NCBI RefSeq assembly: GCF_030406405.1
Contig: NZ_JAUEPL010000058.1
Coordinates: 1-38,556 of the forward strand
From: Streptomyces ficellus
Lineage (GTDB): Bacteria > Actinomycetota > Actinomycetes > Streptomycetales > Streptomycetaceae
Length of the DNA: 38,556 bases
Direction: 5' to 3'
Made by a program: the position numbers and the translations under genes. Below, one piece after another: positions 24,320-30,743 of this stretch (position 1 is its first letter; the number at the start of each line of letters is the position of its first letter). The notes beneath the pieces were generated by a model. It ran no database searches and was not told the DNA's origin. It saw only the letters and a list, made by a program, of their open reading frames with translations.

Positions 24320-25729
24320 CTACCCCTCGGCGGCCTCCTCCCGGCGGGGGGACGGGCGGCGGGCGCGGGGGAGGACGCGGAGCGCGTCGCCCATGTCCGC
24401 GACCTCGGTGACCTTCATGCCGGCCGGGATCTTCCCCGGGTCGCCCGGGACCAGGGCGTGGGTGAAGCCGAGCCGGTGCGCCTCGGCGAGGCGCCGCTGG
24501 ACGCCCGTGACACGCCGGACCTCGCCCGCGAGGCCCACCTCGCCGATCGCCACCAGGTTCTTGGGCAGCGGAGTGTCACTGGCCGCCGACGCCAGCGCCA
24601 GCGCGATCGCCAGGTCGGCGGCCGGCTCCGAGAGCTTCACCCCGCCCACCGTCGCGCTGTAGATGTCGCGCTTGCCGAGCGCGCTGATCCGCCCGCGCTG
24701 CTCCAGCACCGCGAGCATCATCGACACCCGGGACGTCTCCAGCCCCGAGGTCGTACGCCGCGGCGAGGGGATCTGCGAGTCGACCGTGAGCGCCTGCACC
24801 TCGGCGACGAGCGGGCGCCGCCCCTCCAGCGTCACGGTCAGGCACGTACCCGGCACGGCCTCGGCGCGGCGGGTGAGGAAGAGCCCGGAGGGGTCGGCCA
24901 GGCCCGTGATCCCCTCGTCGTGCAGTTCGAAGCAGCCGACCTCGTCCGTCGCCCCGTACCGGTTCTTCACGCCCCGCACCAGCCGCAGGCGGGCGTGCCG
25001 GTCGCCCTCGAAGGACAGGACGACGTCCACCAGGTGCTCCAGCAGCCGCGGGCCCGCGATCGCACCGTCCTTGGTCACATGGCCGACCAGCAGCGTGGAC
25101 ATGCCCCGCTCCTTGGAGGCGCGGATCAGCGCCCCGGCCACCTCCCGCACCTGCGCCATGCCGCCCGGCGCACCGTCGATCTCGGGCGACGCCACGGTCT
25201 GCACCGAGTCGAGGATCAGCAGCGACGGCTTGACCGCGTCGAGGTGGCCGAGCACGGCGGACAGGTCCGTCTCGGCCGCCAGGTACAGATCGTCGTTCAG
25301 CGCGTTGATCCGGTCGGCGCGCAGCCGCACCTGGCTCGCGGACTCCTCACCCGTGACGTACAGCGTGCGGTGCTCCTCGCTGGCCGCCTTCGCCGCGACG
25401 TCCAGCAGGAGCGTGGACTTGCCGACGCCCGGCTCGCCCGCCAGCAGCACGACCGCGCCCGGCACCAGACCGCCGCCCAGGACCCGGTCCAGCTCGTCCA
25501 CGCCGGTGGAGCGCGCGGTGGCCTGCCGGCCGTCGACCTGGCCGATCGGGAGGGCGGCGGTCGAGACGCGCCCGGCGGCGGTGGTGCGGACGGCGGGCGT
25601 GCCGTACTCCTCGACCGTCCCCCATGCCTGGCACTCGGGACAGCGGCCGAGCCATTTGGCGGTCGTCCAGCCGCATTCGGTGCAGCGGTAGGACGGCCGG
25701 TCCTTGGCGGATTTCGTACGGGCAGCCAT
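24320..25729 (-). CDS. radA: DNA repair protein RadA (Sms)
   Basis: A RecA-like helicase that helps branch migration in recombination repair. The 469-residue product has the N-terminal zinc finger C-x2-C-x10-C-x2-C at residues 16, 19, 30 and 33 (RCTECGW, GRCPEC), Walker A GEPGVGKST at 98-106, Walker B LLILDSVQTV, the RadA-specific KNRYG motif at 255-259, and a C-terminal Lon-protease-like domain (DLAIALALASAASDTPLP, GEVGLAGEVRRV). Adjacent to disA as in many actinobacteria and Bacillus; the two products are functionally linked at branched DNA. ATG 25729 is used: TACGGT (complement at 25737-25742) lies 7 nt upstream, suggesting a leaderless start, and longer readings add no conserved residues. 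Confidence 0.97.
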   Translation of the reverse strand: MAARTKSAKDRPSYRCTECGWTTAKWLGRCPECQAWGTVEEYGTPAVRTTAAGRVSTAALPIGQVDGRQATARSTGVDELDRVLGGGLVPGAVVLLAGEPGVGKSTLLLDVAAKAASEEHRTLYVTGEESASQVRLRADRINALNDDLYLAAETDLSAVLGHLDAVKPSLLILDSVQTVASPEIDGAPGGMAQVREVAGALIRASKERGMSTLLVGHVTKDGAIAGPRLLEHLVDVVLSFEGDRHARLRLVRGVKNRYGATDEVGCFELHDEGITGLADPSGLFLTRRAEAVPGTCLTVTLEGRRPLVAEVQALTVDSQIPSPRRTTSGLETSRVSMMLAVLEQRGRISALGKRDIYSATVGGVKLSEPAADLAIALALASAASDTPLPKNLVAIGEVGLAGEVRRVTGVQRRLAEAHRLGFTHALVPGDPGKIPAGMKVTEVADMGDALRVLPRARRPSPRREEAAEG

Positions 25730-25928
25730 GCGGAAGACCGTAGCGGTCCCCACTGACAATGACCCCGCGCGGGGCGGACGGGGCACCCGGGACGTCAGGG
25801 GCGCGGGTGAGTGACCGGTGTGGAATCCGCGCTTCCTGTCCCCTTTCGAGGGATACGTTCACCCGTAAGGATTAAAAGTGCTGAAGGGGTGCGAAGGGCG
25901 TGCCTCAACTGCCTACGGTCGCCGGGTG

Positions 25929-27659
25929 ATGAGCAGCAGGCTGGAGTCCCCCACGCAGACCACCGGCGCACACCGGGCGCAGCACCGTGCGTCCCGGACC
26001 GGGCCCCGCACGCTGGCGCAGCAGCCGCCGGCGCGGTACGAGCCGTACCTCGACGGCCTGTTCACGTACTGCCTGTCCGTGCTGTGCGACCACGACACGG
26101 CGACCATGGTGCTGGGCGACGTCCTGGCCATCGCCGAGCGGCAGTTCGGGCGATGTCCGGCCGCGGACGCCGAGCGGAAGGCATGGCTGTACGCGCTCGC
26201 CCGCTGGGCCTGCCTGAGGGAGCTGGCCGAACAGCGGCGCAAGCGGCAGGGAGCGCACACCGGCCGCCCTGTCGCCCCTGGCGCCCCCGCCGCCCCTGGC
26301 GCCCCTGGCGCCCCTGGCGTCTCGGAGGAAGCCCCGTCCGTCTCCCCGGAGACCGCCGAGCGGCGCCGCCGCGAGCTGTCCCTGCTCGCCTGGCCCGAGG
26401 CCGCCGGCACCACGCCCGAGCAGCGCGAGGCGCTGGAGCTGGCCGTACGCCACCAGCTCGGCGCCCCGCAGGTCGCCGCCGTCCTCGGCATGGAGCCCTC
26501 CGCCGCCCGCGAGCTGCTGTCCGCGGCCGCCTGCGAGGTGGAACGCACCCGCGCCGCGCTCGCCGTCGTCGAGACCGGCACCTGTCCGGCCGTCGCCCGG
26601 CTCACCGGCGACAGACGGGTGCTGCTCTCCGCGGCGCTGCGCCATGAACTCGTCCGGCACGTCGACGACTGCCCGCGCTGCCGCCGCGCCGCCGAACGCT
26701 CCGGGGCGGGCGGGCCGTGGCCCGGTTCGTCGGTCACCCCCGCGCGGTTGCCGCTGGTCGAGGCGCCGAGGTCCGCGGCGTACATGGCGATGCTGCACGT
26801 CCCGCGAAACCGGGCGGGCGGGCCGCGGTTCGGCCGCGACGGCTTCCCCCTGGACCCCAAGGACCACGCGGCGCGCCGCGACCGGATGCGGGCGCGGGCG
26901 GTGACGACGACCGTCGTGGCCACCGTGGTCGCGGCGCCGGTGCTCGCCCTGTGGGCGGCCTACCGGGGCGCGCCGCTCACGGGGGAGGGACACGAAGGGC
27001 CCTCCGTCAGCGCGGCGGAGGCGGGCGACCCCGGGACCGAGGCGGAACGGTCCGCCCGGGAGGACCACTACGAGAACGCCGGCAGCGCCCGTACCGACCC
27101 CGGCCGCCGTTCCCCGGCCGACCGCTCGGGCCACGTCTCCGTCGAGGTGATCAGCACCGGGGCGCCCGTCGCACCGTCCCGCCCGGGCCGCCCGGTCCCC
27201 GGCCGCATCACGGTCGCGGCCCAGCCGTACGGCGGCGACACCACGATGCTCACGCTCACGGCGTCGGGCGGCACCCCGGTCGCCTGGACGCTGTGGACGG
27301 ACGCGCCGTGGCTGTACGCCAGCCGTTCCTCCGGCACGCTCACGCCCGGCCAGTCGGTCACGGTGTACGTCTCCGTCGACCACGCCCGCGAACCGCACGG
27401 CCCCTGGAGCGCCCGCGTCGGGGTCGACCCGGCGGGCGCGGTGGTGGAGATCGACGGCCACGGCGCGCCCCGGCCGCCCTCGCGCCCGGACCCGCACCCG
27501 GACCCGACCACGCCGGTGTCGACGCCGCCGCCGTCCCCGGACCCGACCCCCACGGACCCGGCCCCGCCGCCCACGACGACCCCGCCGCCGTCCCCGGACC
27601 CCACGCCCTCGGACACCGCGCCCCCACCGCCCCCGGCGACACCACCACCGTCCAACTGA
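25929..27659 (+). CDS. Sigma-70-like / zinc anti-sigma-like / BACON membrane fusion protein
   Basis: A 576-residue multidomain protein. Residues 37-105 resemble ECF sigma region 2 (YLDGLFTYCLSVLCDHDTAT, AWLYALARWACLRELAEQRR). Residues 163-208 resemble region 4, a helix-turn-helix (EQREALELAVRHQLGAPQVA, LGMEPSAARELL). These are followed by H-x3-C-x2-C at residues 244, 248 and 251 (HVDDCPRC), the signature of zinc-binding anti-sigma factors. A membrane segment lies at about 324-344. Outside is a BACON-type beta domain (ASGGTPVAWTLWTDAPWL, SSGTLTPGQSVTVYVSV), then a Pro-rich tail. It looks like a sigma factor tied to its own anti-sigma and an external sensor. Promoter-binding ability is unproven. 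ATG 25929 or the adjacent GTG 25926 follows TACGGT (25914-25919) by 6-9 nt; GTG 25878 is another option. Confidence 0.8.
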   Translation: MSSRLESPTQTTGAHRAQHRASRTGPRTLAQQPPARYEPYLDGLFTYCLSVLCDHDTATMVLGDVLAIAERQFGRCPAADAERKAWLYALARWACLRELAEQRRKRQGAHTGRPVAPGAPAAPGAPGAPGVSEEAPSVSPETAERRRRELSLLAWPEAAGTTPEQREALELAVRHQLGAPQVAAVLGMEPSAARELLSAAACEVERTRAALAVVETGTCPAVARLTGDRRVLLSAALRHELVRHVDDCPRCRRAAERSGAGGPWPGSSVTPARLPLVEAPRSAAYMAMLHVPRNRAGGPRFGRDGFPLDPKDHAARRDRMRARAVTTTVVATVVAAPVLALWAAYRGAPLTGEGHEGPSVSAAEAGDPGTEAERSAREDHYENAGSARTDPGRRSPADRSGHVSVEVISTGAPVAPSRPGRPVPGRITVAAQPYGGDTTMLTLTASGGTPVAWTLWTDAPWLYASRSSGTLTPGQSVTVYVSVDHAREPHGPWSARVGVDPAGAVVEIDGHGAPRPPSRPDPHPDPTTPVSTPPPSPDPTPTDPAPPPTTTPPPSPDPTPSDTAPPPPPATPPPSN

Positions 27660-27756
27660 CCCCAAGCCTCAGCCGCCAAAGCGCCAGCGGGCCACCCACG
27701 CGCCAAGCCCCCAACGGGCCGCGCCAGCCGCCCACGACGCGACCAGGGTGCCCCAA

Positions 27757-27812
27757 ACGCGCTCAGCCGCCCGCGCTCAGCCCCACGCGCTCAGCCGCCC
27801 GCGTTCAGCCGC
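27757..27812. repeat. 28-bp tandem duplication in a convergent intergenic gap
   Basis: Two 28-bp units beginning ACGCGCTCAGCCGCCCGCG (27757-27784 and 27785-27812) differ at two positions. Each contains two GCKYTCAGCC submotifs. They fill the 3' end of the 153-bp gap between the sigma-like fusion gene and the Cys-rich gene. No clear terminator hairpin is visible there. Confidence 0.85.
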
Positions 27813-28634
27813 TCAAGCGGGGTCCGCCGGGTGCGGGGCGAGCAGCGGTAGCTGTGACGACAGGCGGGCCTCGCACAGCTCGGCCAGCACGTCGTACGCC
27901 GCCTTGCCCATCATTTCCGTCAGCTCCGGGCGGTAGGTCACGTACACCGGCTCCCCCGCCCCGTGCGCCGATGTCGCCGACGTGCACCACCAGTGCAGGT
28001 CGTGGCCGCCCGGTCCCCAGCCCCGGCGGTCGTACTCGCCGATCGAGATCTGGAGCACGCGCGTGTCGTCGGGCCGGTCGATCCAGTCGTACGTACGACG
28101 CACCGGCAGCTGCCAGCAGACGTCCGGCTTCGTCTCCAGCGGCTCACGGCCCTCCCGCAGCGCCAGGATGTGCAGCGCGCAGCCGGCCCCGCCCGCGAAC
28201 CCGGGGCGGTTCTGGAAGATGCAGGAGCCCTCCCAGCGGCGCGTCTGGCGCTCGCCGTCCTCGTCGAGCTGGACCCAGCCGCCCGACGACCGCGTACCGA
28301 CGTCGTGGAACTGCCACAGCTCCGGTGTGAGCCGTTCCACATGCGTGGCGACGCGCTGCTCGTCGTCCTCGTCCGAGAAGTGGGCGCCCAGCGTGCAGCA
28401 GCCGTCGTCCGCGCGGCCCGCCTGGATGCCCTGACAGCCGCTTCCGAAGATGCAGGACCAGCGCGAGGTCAGCCAGGTCAGGTCGCAGCGGAAGACCTGC
28501 TCGTCGTCGGCGGGGTCCGGGAACTCCACCCACGCACGGGGAAAGTCGAGCCCCTTTTCGTCCGGGACGACCGGGCTGGAGACCGGTACGGGGGACGTGG
28601 GCTTCGCCTTCTTCGCCTTCTTCGTCTTTGGCAC
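27813..28634 (-). CDS. Cysteine-rich cytoplasmic protein, possible metal/Fe-S binder
   Basis: A 273-residue protein with a lysine-rich N-terminus (MPKTKKAKKAK) and nine cysteines at residues 50, 61, 67, 79, 80, 138, 152, 173 and 217. Several sit in short motifs: RWSCIFGSGCQG, DDGCCTLGAHF, GSCIFQNRPGF, GAGCALH, HWWCTS. The spacing recalls proteins of the zinc/iron-chelating YkgJ or DUF3109 type, but I do not assign a function. It has no signal peptide or membrane segment. The GTG at 28634 is the only reasonable start; TACGCT (complement at 28641-28646) lies 6 nt upstream, giving a leaderless transcript. It is divergent from the Ppx gene with only 39 bases between start codons. Confidence 0.78.
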   Translation of the reverse strand: MPKTKKAKKAKPTSPVPVSSPVVPDEKGLDFPRAWVEFPDPADDEQVFRCDLTWLTSRWSCIFGSGCQGIQAGRADDGCCTLGAHFSDEDDEQRVATHVERLTPELWQFHDVGTRSSGGWVQLDEDGERQTRRWEGSCIFQNRPGFAGGAGCALHILALREGREPLETKPDVCWQLPVRRTYDWIDRPDDTRVLQISIGEYDRRGWGPGGHDLHWWCTSATSAHGAGEPVYVTYRPELTEMMGKAAYDVLAELCEARLSSQLPLLAPHPADPA

Positions 28635-28640
28635 ACACCA

Positions 28641-28666
28641 AGCGTATGCGCCGCGCGCAGTAGCGT
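28641..28666. promoter_or_regulatory. Divergent leaderless promoter pair
   Basis: The minus-strand -10 TACGCT (complement 28641-28646) is 6 nt from the GTG at 28634. The plus-strand -10 TAGCGT (28661-28666) is 7 nt from the ATG at 28674. Both promoters fit inside the 39-bp intergenic space, and each -35 must fall on the other promoter or in the opposite gene. Confidence 0.5.
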
Positions 28667-28673
28667 TCGGGGC

Positions 28674-29606
28674 ATGAGACTCGGAGTCCTCGACGTCGGT
28701 TCGAACACGGTGCACCTGCTGGTGATGGACGCCCACCCCGGCGCCCGGCCCCTGCCCGCCCATTCCCACAAGGCGGAGCTGCGCCTGGCGGAGCTGCTCG
28801 ACGCCGAGGGCGCGATCGGCGCGCACGGTGTCGAGCGGCTCATCACCATCACCCACGACGCCCTGCGCACCGCCGAGGACAAGGGCTGCGAGGACGTCCT
28901 GCCGTTCGCGACCTCCGCCATCCGCGACGCGTCCAACGCCGATGTCGTACTGAAGCGGATCAAGGACGAGACCGGCGTCGACCTCCAGGTCCTCAGCGGC
29001 GAGGAGGAGGCCCGCCTGACCTTCCTGGCCGCCCGCCGCTGGTTCGGCTGGTCCGCCGGGAAGCTGCTGCTGCTGGACATCGGCGGCGGCTCGCTGGAGA
29101 TCGCGTACGGGATCGACGAGGAGCCCGACGCCGCCGTGTCCCTGCCGCTGGGCGCCGGGCGGCTGACCGCCGGCTGGCTGCCCGGCGACCCGCCCGATCC
29201 GGCCGACGTGAAGGCGCTGCGCCGCCACGTGCGGGCGCAGATCGCCCGGACGGTCGGGGAGATCGCCCGCTTCGGGCCGCCGGACCATGTCGTGGCGACC
29301 TCCAAGACGTTCAAGCAGCTGGCCCGGATAGCCGGCGCGCCAGGCTCGGGCGAGAGTCAGTACGTACAGCGCGTACTGAGTCGTACGTCACTGGAGGAGT
29401 GGGTCCCCAAGCTCGCGGTCATGACCGCCGAGCAGCGCTGCGCACTGCCCGGGGTGTCCCAGGGGCGGGCGCGGCAGTTGCTGGCAGGAGCCCTGGTCGC
29501 GGAGGGGGCGATGGACCTGTTCGGGGTCGAGGAACTGGAGATCTGCCCATGGGCGCTGCGCGAGGGCGTCATCCTGCGCCGGCTGGACCACCTCCCGGCC
29601 GCCTAG
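28674..29606 (+). CDS. ppx: Ppx/GppA-family exopolyphosphatase
   Basis: A 310-residue ASKHA-fold phosphatase, likely acting on polyphosphate or (p)ppGpp. Visible motifs: phosphate-1 LGVLDVGSNTVHLLVMD at the N-terminus, VLPFATSAIRDASNADVVL, LSGEEEARLTFLAARRW, and phosphate-2 LLLDIGGGSLEIAYG. The C-terminal part (LARIAGAPGSGE, AMDLFGVEELEICPWALREG) matches the short actinobacterial form, similar in length to M. tuberculosis Ppx1. There is no HD domain. ATG 28674 is preceded by TAGCGT at 7 nt and no Shine-Dalgarno sequence. Biochemically, the family includes both exopolyphosphatases and pppGpp hydrolases, so the exact substrate is uncertain. Confidence 0.9.
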   Translation: MRLGVLDVGSNTVHLLVMDAHPGARPLPAHSHKAELRLAELLDAEGAIGAHGVERLITITHDALRTAEDKGCEDVLPFATSAIRDASNADVVLKRIKDETGVDLQVLSGEEEARLTFLAARRWFGWSAGKLLLLDIGGGSLEIAYGIDEEPDAAVSLPLGAGRLTAGWLPGDPPDPADVKALRRHVRAQIARTVGEIARFGPPDHVVATSKTFKQLARIAGAPGSGESQYVQRVLSRTSLEEWVPKLAVMTAEQRCALPGVSQGRARQLLAGALVAEGAMDLFGVEELEICPWALREGVILRRLDHLPAA

Positions 29607-29616
29607 CCGGTGCCCG

Positions 29617-29622
29617 TACTCT
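29617..29622 (+). promoter_or_regulatory. Candidate -10 element, leaderless start at 29630
   Basis: TACTCT is 7 nt upstream of the GTG at 29630, and no ribosome-binding sequence lies between. It falls 11 bases after the stop of the Ppx gene. Confidence 0.5.
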
Positions 29623-29629
29623 GTCCCTC

Positions 29630-30457
29630 GTGGCAAAACCGTCGGAATCAGTGGTGCGCGTCCCGGACGCGAAGGTCGCCCTGTCGACGGCCTCGGTCTA
29701 CCCGGAGTCGACGGCGACGGCCTTCGAGATCGCCGCACGCCTCGGCTACGACGGCGTCGAGGTCATGGTGTGGACGGACCCGGTCAGCCAGGACATCGAG
29801 GCGCTGCGCCGCCTCTCCGACTACCACCAGGTCCCCATCCTCGCCGTCCACGCGCCCTGTCTCCTCATCACCCAGCGCGTCTGGTCGACCGACCCGTGGG
29901 TGAAGCTCCAGCGCGCCCAGGCGGCGGCCGAGAAGCTGGGCGCGTCGACCGTCGTCGTCCACCCGCCGTTCCGCTGGCAGCGCCAGTACGCCCGCGACTT
30001 CATCACCGGCATCTGGCGGATGGCGGACGAGACGGACGTGCGCTTCGCGGTCGAGAACATGTACCCGTGGCGCTACCGGGACCGCGAGATGCTCGCGTAC
30101 GCGCCGGAGTGGGACGTCAGCAAGGACGACTACCGCCACTACACCGTCGACCTCTCGCACACCGCGACCGCCCGGGTCGACGCCATGGACATGATCGGCC
30201 GCATGGGGGACCGGCTCGGCCACGTCCACCTCGCCGACGGGCGCGGCTCGGCGAAGGACGAGCACCTGGTGCCGGGGCGCGGCACGCAGCCGTGCGCGGA
30301 GCTGCTGGAGCACCTGGCGCGCTCCGGTTTCGACGGCCATGTCGTCATCGAGGTCAACACCCGGCGCGCGATGTCGGCGGCCGAACGCGAGGCCGACCTG
30401 GCGGAGGCGCTGGCCTTCACCCGGCTGCACCTGGCGTCGGCTGCCCGCATCCGATGA
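29630..30457 (+). CDS. Sugar phosphate isomerase/epimerase-type TIM-barrel protein
   Basis: A 275-residue protein of the xylose isomerase-like TIM-barrel family, which includes AP endonuclease IV and many sugar isomerases. Typical strand ends with metal or substrate ligands are visible: LSTASVYPESTATAFEIA, GYDGVEVMVW, ILAVHAPCLL, VVVHPPFRWQ, FAVENMYPWR, VDLSHTATA, GHVHLADGRG and HVVIEVNTR. The pattern His/Glu/Asp/His/Glu fits a divalent-metal site. The substrate is unknown. The GTG start at 29630 follows TACTCT by 7 nt, and the next 14 residues (AKPSESVVRVPDAK) precede the barrel. Longer readings run back into the Ppx gene. Its stop overlaps an ATG (ATGA at 30454) that once probably started a TetR-type gene. 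Confidence 0.85.
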   Translation: MAKPSESVVRVPDAKVALSTASVYPESTATAFEIAARLGYDGVEVMVWTDPVSQDIEALRRLSDYHQVPILAVHAPCLLITQRVWSTDPWVKLQRAQAAAEKLGASTVVVHPPFRWQRQYARDFITGIWRMADETDVRFAVENMYPWRYRDREMLAYAPEWDVSKDDYRHYTVDLSHTATARVDAMDMIGRMGDRLGHVHLADGRGSAKDEHLVPGRGTQPCAELLEHLARSGFDGHVVIEVNTRRAMSAAEREADLAEALAFTRLHLASAARIR

Positions 30458-30641
30458 CCGCCGCCCCCGAAAGCTCACCCACGACGCGGCGGCGCAGGTG
30501 CTGCGCGGTTTCGTGCCGCTGCGGCGGCTGCTGGAGCGCGTGGTCGCCGACCTCGACGTACCGAATCCGAAGTTCCGGGCGGAGCTCGCCGCCTCGCACA
30601 TGACCGGCATCGCGCTCCTGCGGTACCTGACCGAGGCGTGA
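30454..30641 (+). pseudogene. Remnant of a TetR-family regulator gene
   Basis: Directly after the isomerase stop, an ATG at 30454 opens a reading MTAAPESSPTTRRRR in one frame. From 30471 another frame reads KLTHDAAAQVLRGFVPLRRL, then DVPNPKFRAELAASHMTGIA and LLRYLTEA to a stop at 30641. The second part matches the C-terminal helices of TetR-family regulators, in which 'FRAELAASHMVGIAxxRY' is a common stretch. The DNA-binding helix-turn-helix is missing and the reading frame is broken, so this looks like a deletion remnant of about 60 codons rather than a working gene. The assignment rests on recognising that C-terminal pattern. A 21-bp palindrome of TetR-operator type lies 16 bases downstream. 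Confidence 0.6.
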
Positions 30642-30656
30642 GCCGGGCATCCCGCC

Positions 30657-30677
30657 ATCCGGACAGCCTGTCCAGAT
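30657..30677. promoter_or_regulatory. 21-bp palindrome upstream of ilvD (candidate TetR-type operator)
   Basis: Arms ATCCGGACAG and CTGTCCAGAT flank a single central C, with one mismatched pair per arm. The core GGACAG-C-CTGTCC is perfect. It overlaps the likely -35 position (TGTCCA, 30670-30675) of a promoter with -10 TACGCT (30693-30698) and 17-nt spacing. A repressor bound here would block ilvD transcription. The neighbouring TetR gene is broken. Confidence 0.5.
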
Positions 30678-30698
30678 CTTGGAGCAGCGGCGTACGCT
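30670..30698 (+). promoter_or_regulatory. Candidate ilvD promoter
   Basis: TGTCCA (30670-30675), a 17-nt spacer, and TACGCT (30693-30698). This would give a 5' leader of about 40 nt for the ATG at 30744. The -35 is weak and overlaps the right arm of the palindrome. Confidence 0.4.
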
Positions 30699-30721
30699 CG
30701 GAGGAGACATGTCCCTTCCCA

Positions 30722-30739
30722 GGAGCGAGCGGAGCGAGC
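30722..30739 (+). repeat. Duplicated 9-bp unit carrying the ilvD Shine-Dalgarno sequence
   Basis: GGAGCGAGC occurs twice in tandem. The second GGAG (30731-30734) is 9 nt before the ilvD ATG and is the better placed ribosome-binding site. Confidence 0.7.
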
Positions 30740-30743
30740 GACG

